Positions 1-9,590 are shown, counted from the stretch's first letter. The stretch is 23,343 bases of DNA from Chara braunii (GCA_003427395.1 BFEA01000407.1:375726-399068), one strand, 5' to 3'. Notes: generated by a model from the sequence alone, not told the origin. Program-made: numbers and translations.

Positions 1-809
1 AGCCGGGCGTAATCTCTCACTGGGGTCGAGGTTTGTCCATTCGTGGAAAATCAGCTGATAGTCTCTTGCTATCGCAGTCCGGTGTCCTTCTTGCCGTTCT
101 CCTTCCTGCTGGCAATCCCCAGACCATCTTACCTCCGCCACCCATCCATTTCTTTCCCCTCCCAACCAATCCTGACTGAATCGGGAGATGATCCTGTGGA
201 TATCTTGCCAGGAATTCATTTGGTATAAGGGCTGTATTCGAAATGAAGGGAAAAAGTAAGGGTATGCCAGGTGGGAAAGTTTGGGCATGGTTACGGCTGC
301 GCCCAGGTGAATGAAATTGGGTCCGGATGTGGCCTGAGGCGGGTGGATGAAATTTTGGGCTGGGTGTGGCTGGGGGTGGCTGGGTAGGAGTAAGGCTATC
401 ATTGTAGCTGCTGGAAGGGACGGGCACGGGTAGGAAAAAATCAAATTAACCTGGGGTGGGCTGGGGCTGGGTAAAACGTTTTTTTCAAATTAACCTGGGG
501 TGGGCTGGGTGTGGGTAAAACGTTTTGTGTTTACGTGGGGCCGGCTAGATATGATACATCAAGGCTTCGGGCTGGGTCGGATACAGGTAGGAGAAAAAGA
601 TGGACTTGGGACCTTTGATCCGGCCCGACCGTCCACTCCTCCCCCCCATATCTTCTCGTTCACTGTCTGTTGTGTCGACAGATGCAAAATACTTCTCTAT
701 TACGTTCCATCACTTGGGTTTCTCTGCAAATATAATGGTCCTGTTGGCATTCCTTTGTTCTGACAGTGTGTGAAATGTACATGGACTATGATAATGGCTA
801 ATGTAGTTA
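1..809. other. G-rich intergenic sequence with a short tandem duplication
   Basis: I recognise no gene here. The stretch from about 290 to 530 is rich in GGGCTGG and GGGTGTGG motifs. It holds two near-identical units of roughly 45 bp (about 442-486 and 487-527), each running from CAAATTAACCTGGGGTGGGC to AAAACGTTTT. Open frames on both strands are short and biased by the G-rich composition, so I do not call them genes. Confidence 0.5.
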
Positions 810-948
810 TATGGATTTTCAAAATCATTGATTCTCCTTTGTATTTCAATGGACTGGAAATTTGAGTCAAAAGTCCGGGGGGGCATCAGATTCTTTTGGG
901 TTTCCTATGGATTTTCAAAATCATTGATTCTCCTTTGTATTTCAATGG
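810..948. repeat. Direct repeat, two identical 43-bp copies
   Basis: Positions 810-852 and 906-948 carry the same 43 bases, starting TATGGATTTTCAAAATCATT and ending TTTCAATGG. The period is 96 bp. The 53-bp spacer contains a GGGGGGG run. Perfect identity suggests a recent local duplication. No coding function is apparent. Confidence 0.85.
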
Positions 949-1110
949 GCTTCTGGATTAGTGATTTCAGTTTTTGATGGATAAATCAACTGAGAATTTC
1001 ATAGTATTGGTTGAAAGTCCTACTTAGGGGATCTGATGGTATATTCCTAGGGTAATTTGCATGTGGACTCTAACAATTGGCTAAAATTCGCTTCAAAATT
1101 CGTAAATTCG

Positions 1111-2011
1111 TATGGGGCGGTTCTGTTGAGTTTTGGGGGGTCTGTCCAAGATGGAGGGCAAGGGCATGAGATGACTCTTTGTGAGGACGGAGAGAGGGTT
1201 GCATCGGGGATGTCTGAGGGGTACCGGCTAGGGGAACTTTCATTGGATGCGATTGGCGTCGGGCAGCTTTGGTTGTCGGATGGGTACCGGCTGATGAGGG
1301 TTTACTCTGGTGCGATTGGCCTCAGGCAGTACTGGCTCACTCCCTCGATGACGGAGACTGGAATTTCCAAGGGGGAAGGAGATTGGAGGATGAGGATTGT
1401 GTATGGCTCTTACTGAGGACATGGCCTTTTGAACTCTTTACTAGGACGGAGTTGGGGGAGGTGAAGGGGGGACAGGTGACTGGAGGTTCTGTTGGGTTTT
1501 GGGGGATCTGTTCAAGGTGGAGGGCAAATGGTACGAGATGACTCTTTGTGAGGACGGAGAGTGGGGGATCTTTCATCAGATGCGATTGGCATCGGGCAGC
1601 TTTAGTTGCCGGATGGGTACCGGCTGATGAGGGATCATCCTGGTGCGATTGGCCTCGGGCAGCGCTGGCTTACCCTCTCGATGACGAAAACTGGAATCTC
1701 CGAGGGGGCAGGAGATTGCAGGATGAGGATTGTGTCTGGCTCGTGCTGAGGATATGGTCCTTTGATTATGGCGCCCAAGTTAGGGTGAAGAGGCACTAAA
1801 CTAGTTCACTATTTTATCCTCCCTCTCATTCTGGGGTGCCAGCCCAATATTGCAGGATTTTTTGCCTCATGGTTTATCATCACTCTAGCTTTAAGGCAAG
1901 TAAGCCCTGTTTTCAGCATGAGATGTTTGGTGACTCCCGGGTAGACTGTGAGGACCCCGGCCTCAAATTTACATATTGGAAATATCAGCCTTGGGCACTG
2001 GGCCCCTTTTT

Positions 2012-2070
<59 letters not shown>

Positions 2071-2308
2071 ATGGTCCTTCGAACCCTTCACTAGGACGGA
2101 GTTGGGGAGGGTGAAGGGGGTTCGGATGGGGGTGGTTGAGAACGGATGCGATTCGCATTGAGCGGAGTCTCGATGGGTACCGGTCGTGGTCAGCTGCCTT
2201 CATTAGAACATACCCAGGACCTCCCTTTCGATGACGAAGACAGAACTGTCGCACTTGTTGGTCTTCCGAGACCTCCCTTTCGATGACGAAGACAGAACTG
2301 TTGCGCTT
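1111..2308. repeat. Diverged tandem repeat, ~366-bp unit, two copies plus a degenerate third
   Basis: Unit 1 (about 1111-1472) and unit 2 (from about 1477) share blocks in the same order. These are the TTCTGTTG(A/G)GTTTTGGGGG start, the ATGAGATGACTCTTTGTGAG-like block, the GATGCGATTGGC block, GATGGGTACCGGCTGATGAG, CTCGATGACG, and the tail ACTAGGACGGAGTTGGGG. Unit 1 carries extra sequence near 1190-1245. Unit 2 is interrupted by a retroposon at 1766-2066 and resumes at 2067. A third, strongly degenerate partial unit follows at about 2125-2308 (GATGCGATT, GATGGGTACCGG, TTTCGATGACGAAGACAG). The short open frames inside are by-products of the repeats. Confidence 0.75.
1766..2066 (+). mobile_element. 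Poly(A)-tailed retroposon flanked by a 16-bp target-site duplication
   Basis: A body of about 247 bp is followed by an uninterrupted run of 54 A (2013-2066). Direct repeats GGATATGGTCCTTTGA (1750-1765) and GGATATGGTCCTTCGA (2067-2082) flank it, 15 of 16 identical. Unit 1 of the surrounding tandem repeat has the unoccupied site at about 1416-1432. Poly(A) plus a TSD of this length is the hallmark of LINE-mediated retroposition. I see no convincing pol III A or B box, so the body may be a 5'-truncated LINE, a SINE fragment or a processed transcript. Confidence 0.8.
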
Positions 2309-2321
2309 GCAATTTCGGAAA
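2218..2321. repeat. Tandem 52-bp duplication
   Basis: The block GACCTCCCTTTCGATGACGA begins at 2218 and again at 2270, a period of 52 bp. The first 32 bases of each copy are identical and the copies then diverge slightly. Confidence 0.75.
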
Positions 2322-2330
2322 AAGATGGTG

Positions 2331-2623
2331 GGGTATCACGCGTCCTACTAGTGAGTGGGCTAGCTGGTAGGATGGAAATAGAGCACAGCAGCAGCAGAGA
2401 TGGTGGCTCGGCTGCAGTAAGTCTTGGTGGAGTGGGGAGCAGGGGAGCAGGGGATTGTTTGCGGGGTCTGAGTTTTTTTAGGAACCTCAAAATAGCGAAT
2501 AAGGCGAGTAGGATCAGAGGGTGGGTTATCACGCGTTCGGCCAGTGAGGGGGCCAGCTGGTAGGATGGGAGTATGGTTTAGCAGCAGCAGAGATGGTGGC
2601 TCCGCTGCAGTCAGTCTTGCCGG
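2331..2623. repeat. Pair of diverged ~100-bp direct repeats
   Basis: Copy 1 (2331-2430) and copy 2 (about 2523-2623) share GG(G/T)TATCACGCGT, AGCTGGTAGGATGG and a 19-base AGCAGCAGCAGAGATGGTG block followed by GCT(C/G/CG)CTGCAGT. About 92 bp of unrelated sequence lies between them. No gene is seen. Confidence 0.7.
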
Positions 2624-2679
2624 AATATATATCTAAAATATCTAAAATAACGATTTCTATGATCATAATAATCATTGAA

Positions 2680-3120
2680 AGAGACAGCTTCCACTACCCC
2701 CTTCCCCGAATTGATGATTTGTTGGATGCGATTGGGTGTGCTAATTATTTCAGTAAGTTTGATATTCGCCATGGGTTTCATCATATCCTGGTCAAGGAGG
2801 AGGACCGGCCAAAAACGACGTTCGTGTTGTTCGAAGGCACTTGGCAGTGGATCCGTTGCTCTATGGGAATATGCAATACACCAACCACCTTCCAAAGAGC
2901 AATGAATGTCACATTCCAGAATTTCGTCAACAAGACTAGGCTGACCAAGGGAATGATTAATTTTTGCGTCATTGTGTACATGAACGACATCTTGGTGTAT
3001 TCTGAATCGTTTCACGGACACGCACAACACATCCAATGGACGCTTGGGGCATTACGGGATGCGGGATTCAAGATCGCACTGGAGAAAAGCGAGTTTTTCC
3101 TCTTAGAAAGTACGTGGTGA
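2680..3120 (+). pseudogene. Ty3/gypsy reverse transcriptase remnant (element 1)
   Basis: An uninterrupted frame over 2593-3120 carries the central and C-terminal RT motifs in family order. These are the YPLPRIDDLLD entry, a FDIRHGFHHI block in the position of the usual KSGYHQI, the PTTFQRAMN block, and YMNDILVYS at 2977-3003. The family's catalytic pair is Asp-Asp. Here the first Asp codon is replaced by AAC (Asn, 2983-2985), which should abolish polymerisation. The PFG of the substrate-binding region reads SMG. The N-terminal fingers, protease and gag are absent; sequence upstream of about 2680 does not match RT. The frame closes with TGA at 3118 and RNase H homology continues in another frame. 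This is a dead copy, identified with good confidence. Confidence 0.88.
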
Positions 3121-3194
3121 GCCTAGGAGGTTTGAGACTGGATTCGAGGGAGGATGAGGCAGTTTGAGAAGCCCCCACGCCTACGTCACTGACG

Positions 3195-3670
3195 CAGGTT
3201 CGAGCCTTTCTAGGGCTGGCCTCGTATTACCGACGATTTATCAAGGGTTTCGCGGCAATCGCTCGGCCTCTGACAAGCCTCCTACAAAAGGACCAACCAT
3301 CGAAGTGGGTCGCGAAGTACGAACAGACCTTTGTCACCTTGAAGGAGGTCCTGACCTCAACGCCTATTTTGATCCTGCCCGAGCTTGAGAAACAATTCAT
3401 ACTCATCACGGATTGGCAGCCCCAGGCGATCTGTGCTATTTTGGTCCAGACGGGGAAGGACGGCCACAAACACATCATCGAGTATGCCTCGTGAACGGTC
3501 CCCGGCGAACGAAGGAATGACTCGGCCTCTTAGGGCGAGTGCTACGCGGTTGTTTGGGGAATTCAGCACTTTCATTCGTACCTGTACGGGCAGAAGTTTC
3601 TTCTCGTTACAGATTATGAACCCCTGTTGGTTGTCAAGAGGCTCACTAACTATACGGGCATGATTGAACG
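3195..3670 (+). pseudogene. Ty3/gypsy RT tail and RNase H remnant (element 1)
   Basis: In the third forward frame the typical RT-RNase H linker is readable: LGLASYYRRFIKGFA at about 3210-3254, then ARPLTSLLQK. An RNase H-like part follows, with ILITDWQPQAICAIL, HKHIIEYAS, GECYAVVWGIQHFHSYLYG and LLVTDYEPL. The acidic residues in the TDW, GECY and TDY segments match RNase H catalytic positions. In-frame stops at 3492-3494 and 3531-3533, plus a frame change relative to the RT at about 3120-3200, show it is non-functional. It lies directly between RT and integrase, as expected for Ty3/gypsy. Homology fades just after 3670 with a short HRKTKKHGNAD-like segment at about 3710-3750. Confidence 0.85.
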
Positions 3671-3749
3671 ATAAGTTGTCCGACTATAGGAAAATGACTT
3701 CGACATCATCCATCGGAAGACAAAAAAGCACGGGAACGCCGACAGATTG

Positions 3750-4380
3750 ACATGACTGCATTGGCCAAGCAAGGTGGCCAAAGGTGAAGAGATCACGCCG
3801 TGGAAGGAGCCGGAGCCGACCAAGGGACCATCGTACGGAGAGGTGGTCATTCTCCCCCAAACCGCCAGGAAGTGACACATGGACACGATAGCGACGGGTG
3901 GAGAACGTAATTTCAGGGGGGCCCTTTCTCCCCTCTTATCTTCTTCTTTTCTCTCCTTGCCTGACAAATTCTGTTATTTTTGTGAAGCAATATCGCGAGT
4001 CTATACGGTTCCTATGCATCCTAGCGGGGAAGAGTATGTCGAGTGGGGGTAGATTGTGAACCATGGGTCTCTAGGGCCCACGGTTCTTGCGTCGAATACA
4101 AGAACGTGGATAAAGCCTGGTTATGTTTGTGTCGAACCGACAAAATCCCGACAGAGGCTCGATTCCTCTAAGCCACGTTCGAAGGGTTGGAAAAGACACA
4201 CAGATTTCGACGTGCCGAGGTATGGACAAACGTCGTTCTGATAGGTACGGTGGTCGAGAACTCCCTCCGAGAATTCACCAAGGAAGAGCGGAGGTGGACC
4301 AACGAGAGGGCACAGGATTACCGATAGAATGACGAACGGTTAGAGAAATGAAAGACCGACGGTAGTGGGATTTGGATGTC
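3750..4380. other. Decayed RNase H-integrase linker, no readable domain
   Basis: The position between RNase H and integrase suggests this was the linker and N-terminal part of integrase. I cannot read a continuous frame here. Several short frames exist, none with a recognisable motif. Confidence 0.5.
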
Positions 4381-4394
4381 GGTGCCTTATCCAT

Positions 4395-5626
4395 TCATGA
4401 GGCACGACTGCGTCGACTGGGTTAAGTCAGGACACGAGGAAACCGCCGCCAACTTTGCGCTCAGGATCACGAAGTCGGCAATTGACAAAAATGAATGATA
4501 TTGGTCCAATATCCGAGACGATGTTAAATTCATCGGTAAAAATTGCGCGGTCTACGTGACAGACAAGGCGCCGGTTCAGCCGCCTATGTCGATAGTGCCC
4601 ACGATAGTCGAACGGTTGTTCCAAAGGGTTAGCATGGATACGGCGGATATTGTCGTGCCCCCTAGACCGAATAGCTGTAAATATCCAGTTCTTTTGGTAT
4701 TCGTGGATCATTTCTCAAAATAGATCGAGACCTACCGATGCAAAACGAGACAGACGACGGAGATTGTGCGGTATGTCAACCGCTTCCTCAGAATGCATCA
4801 AGACACCGAGGAAATCCTAATGGACAACGGGGCAGAATTCCGAGGAGAAGTCTTGAGGAGCCTAGTCGTACATGACATCTCGATTCGCAATACGACTCCC
4901 CATATGTCGCAATCGAACGGACTGATAGAAAATGCGAACCGGGTAATTAAGACAGCCTTGCAGCGAAACATCGCGGCTAGGGACACGAGGCCTTGACCCG
5001 ATATTGTAGACCACATCCTAGCTATCCACCGCGGGACACCCCATGAGTCCATTGGCCTAACCCCTTTTCAGTTGCGGACCAATTGTTTGGCTTGTGTAGT
5101 GCCGAACCTGAACGACGAGACGACCCTTGCGTGACGAGCCATGAGGGCGACAATAAAGGACAAGGCTCAACGCCACTTAGAATTGATGGAAAAGACACTC
5201 CCCCGGTTAGCCCGGAAAAGACAGTGGATGACTGAAATGGCCCACGGACGGCTGGTCCGGAGCTTTGAGGCCAGGAACGAGAATGCTGGGCCTCGACCCC
5301 AATATAAATTAAGGGACATAGTGCAAGTAAGGAAGTGTGCTTGCCAGGGTAAGCTAGCGCCACGATTCTTCGGACGATTTCACGTAGTCAAGCTTGGTCC
5401 AAACGGAGTGAACACGGTGCGGCTTGCACCGGGGGTCTCTGGAAGCCGATCGACTCGACCGATCATTCGACACATGTCCTTTCTTCGTCCCTTACGTACC
5501 TCTCCTTCTCTCTCATCGTCTACGTCGTACCTCAATTTGAGGAGGAAGACAACAATCTCGAAGTCGAATATACTGACTCTCCTTCTTCCCAACCTTCGTC
5601 TCCACCTTCTCCCCCATCGCCATTAA
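4395..5626 (+). pseudogene. Ty3/gypsy integrase remnant (element 1)
   Basis: One forward frame can be followed from about 4395 to 5626 through four stops (4496, 4721, 4994, 5132). Domains in order are as follows. First comes a zinc-binding region with HEETAANFA, YWSNIRDDVKF and KNCAVYVTDK, where the second Cys of the usual CxxC reads Tyr. Next is the DDE core, with Asp at 4637-4639 (MDTADIV), Asp at 4823-4825 (MDNGAEF) and Glu at 4928-4930 (SNGLIEN). Last is a C-terminal GPF/Y-like module at about 5350-5440 (KLAPRFFGRF, VVKLGPN). The DDE triad is retained, but the second Asp to Glu spacing is 34 residues, one fewer than usual. Three of the stops fall where TGG or CGA is likely ancestral. No chromodomain is seen. 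Integrase activity is not expected. Confidence 0.88.
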
Positions 5627-5660
5627 CTTTTCTATAAAGCAGGACATTAGCGAGCATCGA

Positions 5661-5678
5661 ATGAGACCTGGGGGGCAT
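5661..5678 (+). other. Purine-rich tract after integrase (possible 3' polypurine tract)
   Basis: TGAGACCTGGGGGGCA lies just downstream of the integrase frame, where LTR elements prime plus-strand DNA. I cannot identify an LTR starting here, so this is a candidate only. Confidence 0.3.
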
Positions 5679-5680
5679 AT

Positions 5681-7260
5681 CTCGTCAATCCGGCAGGTGC
5701 AGCGACCACGGTTGAGTCCCGATCTGCCCCGATTCGCGACATTCCTTAGCACGGCGGCCATTAACGTGGCGACAAAATTTTGGTTCGCTCGGATCAGCGA
5801 CCAAGTGCGAGTGTTGGGCGAGATGTCAGTTTTTCAATGGCTGTCTCCACCAAACATCAGCCGCATGTCCGTAATCATCGCCTTTACCGGTGATCTTATG
5901 ATGTTGCATGCATCGTCCCGCACAGGCATCCTCCGACAGTTGCGACTTTGGGTGCTGGAGCCGCGTGGGTTCAACTGTTAGCTCAGCCGGGCTATCGGAT
6001 CGCCCCCACTAACGACATTGATCTTAGCCAGCTCGACTCACTCCTGCTGCGCCGCTCGTCACCTCCTTTCCCCTCCACATCCTTCTCTTTAGCACGACAT
6101 GGCGGAAATTCAACAATATAGAGGTCTATTGTATAATCGCGGGTACTATCCCCGCGTGCGAACATTATGAGGACTTCCACGCCGCGATTCCCCGCACTCT
6201 CTGCACCCTTTACCCAAACTACCTCGCCTAGATCCCCCATCAAGACCATCGCTTCCCCCACATCCATCGCACTGTCCATTACACTCGACTCAACACGGGG
6301 GATTGAGAGTGGGATCACTTTCTTCCGCCCCTCCCACAAATTCATCCCCCTCTTCCTCCACTCGTCATCAAATTACCCTTCCCCAACAACCTCTAGGTTC
6401 GGAGCTCACGAATGCCACCTGGATGACTTCCACACTCTTATCTAACGGTAAGTGGCACGTGTCAGCTCCACGACGATCGCCGGTGTTTTCTCGCGAGATC
6501 GACGGATGATTGGGAAAGCAAGCAGGAGCTTGCTCAAGATTGGAACCCCTTGGGCATCACATATGTGACGAGTTGTTTTCTACAACCACGCGACTTTCTG
6601 CGCAAGGCTATTTCGGGGCTTGAATCGGGATGGCCAGTAGGATTGCATGGGTTCCCTTGCTTTTCTTGTTTTTTTCTTTGAGGCTGGCATGGTCCCGCTA
6701 TGGTTAGTAGTTGATTGCGCCTTAGCGAGCATGGAAGATAATTGTTGCCATAGCTTCTTTCTTGTTCTCCTGTGGGAAATTTAATGAGAAGTTTGGCATG
6801 ATCGATGCGCAGGAAAATCTTTTTGAATTTTCAATTGATGTCGAGCCCCCGAGGGCTCTTGAAATTTGCTTCGCTCGGAAATTCTTTTTGCAAATAGGAT
6901 TTAGACTAGGAATTTGGGCGCATCACAATTTCTGTTGCACGACGCTTCTTGCTTGCACACGCTCTGCCGTGTCAGGATCTATGCTCTGACTTTTCCGCGC
7001 CTTAATCTTACGTATAACTGTAATTTTTTTGTCTTGGCAGGCGTGATTGTAACTGTAATCCTCTCTTTTTTAATATATTTTTGTGGCCTCCTGCGTGCGC
7101 ATATTCTTCCCAATCTTATTGGCCTAAGCGATGCATGACTGGATCGATGCGTGGAGTGCAGCTATGTCCCCCACGCCGCAGCCTAGCCATGCAGTCGTAG
7201 GCACTTCCTTCCTCCTCCTTCCTTCTCTGTCAGGCACAACCCTGGGCATCTCGCGCAAGC
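5681..7260. other. No recognised gene; possibly 3' region or solo LTR of element 1
   Basis: Forward frames of 106 aa (5661-5981) and 92 aa (6167-6445) have no recognisable motif. The short peptide starting at ATG 6100 (MAEIQQYRGLLYNRGYYPR) looks coding-like but stops after 22 codons. Small hairpins occur at about 6138-6156 (CGCGGG/CCCGCG) and 6518-6535 (GCAAGC/GCTTGC). The position immediately 3' of pol makes untranslated or LTR sequence plausible. I found no matching second LTR in the window. Confidence 0.35.
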
Positions 7261-7268
7261 ATGCATGC

Positions 7269-7275
7269 TATAAAT
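7269..7275 (+). promoter_or_regulatory. TATA-like box
   Basis: TATAAAT lies about 85 bp upstream of a strong splice-donor-like sequence (AAG|GTGAGTAG, GT at 7359-7360). TATA, short leader and donor fit the 5' end of a transcript or an LTR promoter. No downstream coding exon was identified, so function is uncertain. Confidence 0.35.
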
Positions 7276-7527
7276 TTCGCAAGCGCGATTAACTCACTCT
7301 CTATGAATTTTGGAGTTAGCGAGGTCGAGAGGATCGGCTAACAAGCAAGAGTTGGAAGGTGAGTAGAGAGTTGGGCGATCCGACGAGCTGGTGCCGGGTA
7401 TGTGGGGTTGACGTGGGGCCGCGACAGACTGTGGCGCACGAGCAAACCTGGCTTGCATACTCAGACTAACCGGGGTGAGAACTCTGTGTGGATGCGCGGC
7501 GACGGACTGCCCGCATCCGGATGCTGT

Positions 7528-7530
<3 letters not shown>

Positions 7531-7613
<83 letters not shown>
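7531..7613. repeat. (GA)n microsatellite, left part
   Basis: About 41 GA dinucleotide units end at an N (7614). The tract is interrupted by an adapter artefact and resumes at 7677, so the true array length is unknown. The Glu-Arg and Ser-Leu open frames across it are by-products. Confidence 0.95.
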
Positions 7614-7674
7614 NTGCGCTAATGCCAGGGGCGCTGACGGAGCGCTAGTACACATCTAGATGTGTATAAGAGAC

Positions 7675-7676
<2 letters not shown>
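7614..7676. other. Assembly artefact: Nextera mate-pair junction and misplaced genomic copy
   Basis: Positions 7658-7676 read AGATGTGTATAAGAGACAG, the 19-bp Tn5 mosaic end used in Nextera libraries. They are preceded at 7649-7657 by TACACATCT, the end of the same sequence in reverse complement, as in a mate-pair circularisation junction. The 34 bases at 7615-7648 are identical to 18188-18221 of this window. The insert lies inside a (GA)n tract next to an N. It is not biological sequence at this position. Confidence 0.95.

Positions 7677-7725
<49 letters not shown>
7677..7725. repeat. (GA)n microsatellite, right part
   Basis: About 24 GA units follow directly after the adapter sequence and lead into GGGGATGTGTTG. 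This is presumably the same array as 7531-7613. Confidence 0.95.
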
Positions 7726-7728
<3 letters not shown>

Positions 7729-8169
7729 ATGTGTTGTGATGGTGTTTCTCTTTTATTCTTCTGAGTAATTTTGGTATTTGGCGGAAGTCGCCCTTGTCCT
7801 TTTCGATCGGCATCTCAACTTCTTTCCTTTGTTTCTTCTCAAGAGACTGATGTGTGATTGTCTCCCCCACTTCCCTTCTCCTTCTATTTGAAGCGGCAAT
7901 CTGATTGGTGGGTTACCTGCAATCGAATCTTGTGTGATCTCTGGGCCAATGGCCAAAGAATTGCTGCACCAAGATTATCGACTCCTTTTGTTATATGTGT
8001 GTGTGTTTGAAGCAAGATGCATAGATGTTTGGTGTGTTTCTGTCAAAATACGAATTAGATGATCATGCTATATGATTAGATGTCTGTCTCACTATAGGAT
8101 TACCCACTTTGTGAGTTGCGGGCCTTTATCCACCCGATCGAAGAATAGGTCTTGTGCACGCACGTGTAA
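7726..8169. other. No gene seen
   Basis: T-rich sequence with a short (GT)n stretch near 7996-8009. There are no recognisable motifs on either strand. It could be intron or 5' flank of the open frame that follows. Confidence 0.4.
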
Positions 8170-8844
8170 GTCCGACCGAGGAAGATCACTACTTACACGC
8201 GTGTCTCCGAAACCTGTACTCGGGCCAACTTTCCGAATGTCCGATGTTCTGCCCCGCCCTGCAGTACGAATATCGAAATCCCCTTTCGTATCACTGACCG
8301 CGAGTCCCTGAGGGATCGAGAATTCAGGGAATATTGGGAACACTCATGTTTGTCTGCACGATCCAGGGCGGAACCTCCAGAATTTCCCTACTTAACAGGG
8401 AACAAACGTATTTGCGAGTGGGACATTGATCAGGCCTCGGGACGTATCCCCCATCTCCCCAACTATCCTAGTTCATACATGTGTCACGTCATCGCAGAAC
8501 CCGGAATCATTATCCTGGGGACCGAATTCCCTCCCTATCACCGCATCCTGCCCTTTCACTCCCTAACCATCGTCCCCTGGCGCGCAATCGCTCCCTACTG
8601 GCCCCAACCCCCATGCTCGGAGTGCCTGCAGGACCACGATTACCGAGCCTCCGGCTTCATCCGGCGGGCTCGCTCGAAGGAAGAACGATGGGGGCACAGC
8701 CTTCAGCCGAGGCCGGCCATGTTCGATTCCGAGACCTGCAACGTTCGACGTCGACAGGTGATCAGCCAGCGAGATAGCCATAGCGTCCGGGAGGTCCACG
8801 AGATACGAGTCCGACCCAGACGACAGAACCAACAAAGACGGTAG
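8170..8844 (+). CDS. Uncharacterised open frame, possible exon or gene fragment
   Basis: The first forward frame is open for about 224 codons between TAA (8167) and TAG (8842). No ATG lies near its start; the first in-frame ATG is near 8479, so a complete single-exon gene is unlikely. Codons between about 8220 and 8690 end predominantly in C or T, and the protein is of mixed composition, which is more coding-like than the surrounding frames. Visible features are a CSAPPC pair of cysteines, IEIPFRITD, SCL, PPEFPYLTGNKRI, a hydrophobic HVIAEPGIIILGTEF stretch, and PPCSECLQD. The spacing faintly recalls cysteine-rich extracellular domains of plant wall-associated receptor kinases. That is weak and no kinase is nearby. 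I do not assign a function. The last ~50 codons are Arg/Gln-rich and may be non-coding read-through. Confidence 0.35.
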   Translation, partial: VRPRKITTYTRVSETCTRANFPNVRCSAPPCSTNIEIPFRITDRESLRDREFREYWEHSCLSARSRAEPPEFPYLTGNKRICEWDIDQASGRIPHLPNYPSSYMCHVIAEPGIIILGTEFPPYHRILPFHSLTIVPWRAIAPYWPQPPCSECLQDHDYRASGFIRRARSKEERWGHSLQPRPAMFDSETCNVRRRQVISQRDSHSVREVHEIRVRPRRQNQQRR

Positions 8845-9504
8845 CTCCGCTTCCCGAAGCATAAAACAGGACTCCGATCCGCGCCTACCCTCTTGCATTC
8901 TCAGCCCTGAAACTTGCCACCGAAGATCTCAGTTCTGACCTGGGACTCCACCCCCACTTTCCTAAAATCCTTGGCACACCCCCTTTTCGCACTTCCAGGC
9001 CCACTCCCACTCCGATCAGGAAGTCGCTCCGGGCGTGAGGTTGGGCGTCACATCGTGGGTGGATCATGTGGCCGGAAAACAACCATGGTGCCCAGACGCA
9101 CCTAGACACACCCACAGAGCAGCCCATACGAACGAAGCGGCGATAGGCCCACAATCCCTACACAGAGTCCTATCTACCCATCCCTCTTCCCCCCTCCCCC
9201 CATCTATTTATCATCCCACCCCCCATCTATCCCCTCTACCTCCGCCCATGATGAGTATAGGAGACCGACCTAGAGATAATCAGACCATGCTCAACGCACA
9301 ACCCACACACAGACACTCAACACTCATCAGTCCCCTGAAGACCAACCACTCAAACAGTCCTCCCCCAAAAAGCCCGCTACCAGCAAACCACAATCATGGA
9401 CCTAACCCCTTGGGTGGTGCGCATGCAGTGTCGGTAATAAGCACCATGCATCCGCCCAAGGGAGGTGTGCGAATGGTTGGGCGCTATGAAAGCGCCTTAC
9501 GAGG
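8845..9504. other. C-rich intergenic sequence, no gene seen
   Basis: Long CCCC- and CCT-rich stretches (9180-9240 especially) generate frames with biased Pro/Ser/His composition and no domain. The last ~90 bp may belong to the tRNA-like repeat that follows, read on the minus strand. Confidence 0.4.
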
Positions 9505-9590
9505 CATCTGAGTCAGAGTTTTTAGCCTGCGACCACGCACCACAATGCCCATTTCCATCCGGTGCTCTAACCACTGAGCCACCAGGCCAT
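9505..9590 (-). repeat. Degenerate tRNA-like sequence (SINE head)
   Basis: Read on the minus strand from 9589, TGGTGGCTCAGTGGTTAGAG matches a tRNA D-arm and pol III A box, with the GCTC/GAGC stem intact. Further on, GTGGTCGCAGG resembles the variable and T-stem region, but the GTTCGA core of the B box reads CTAAAAA. The A-to-B spacing is longer than in a tRNA, and the acceptor ends do not pair. A decayed tRNA-derived SINE fits better than a tRNA gene. Confidence 0.5.

Noticed and set aside
1836-2254. Open frames with long Lys or Phe runs
   Set aside because: They cross the 54-A retroposon tail; no coding evidence on either side.
3199-3212. GGTTCGAGCC, resembling a pol III B box
   Set aside because: It lies in the RT-RNase H reading frame and no A box or tRNA fold is present upstream.
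6100-6168. Short coding-like peptide MAEIQQYRGLLYNRGYYPR
   Set aside because: It stops after 22 codons with no continuation found in other frames.
7402-7870. Open frames with Glu-Arg or Ser-Leu runs
   Set aside because: They are translations of the (GA)n tracts and adapter artefact.
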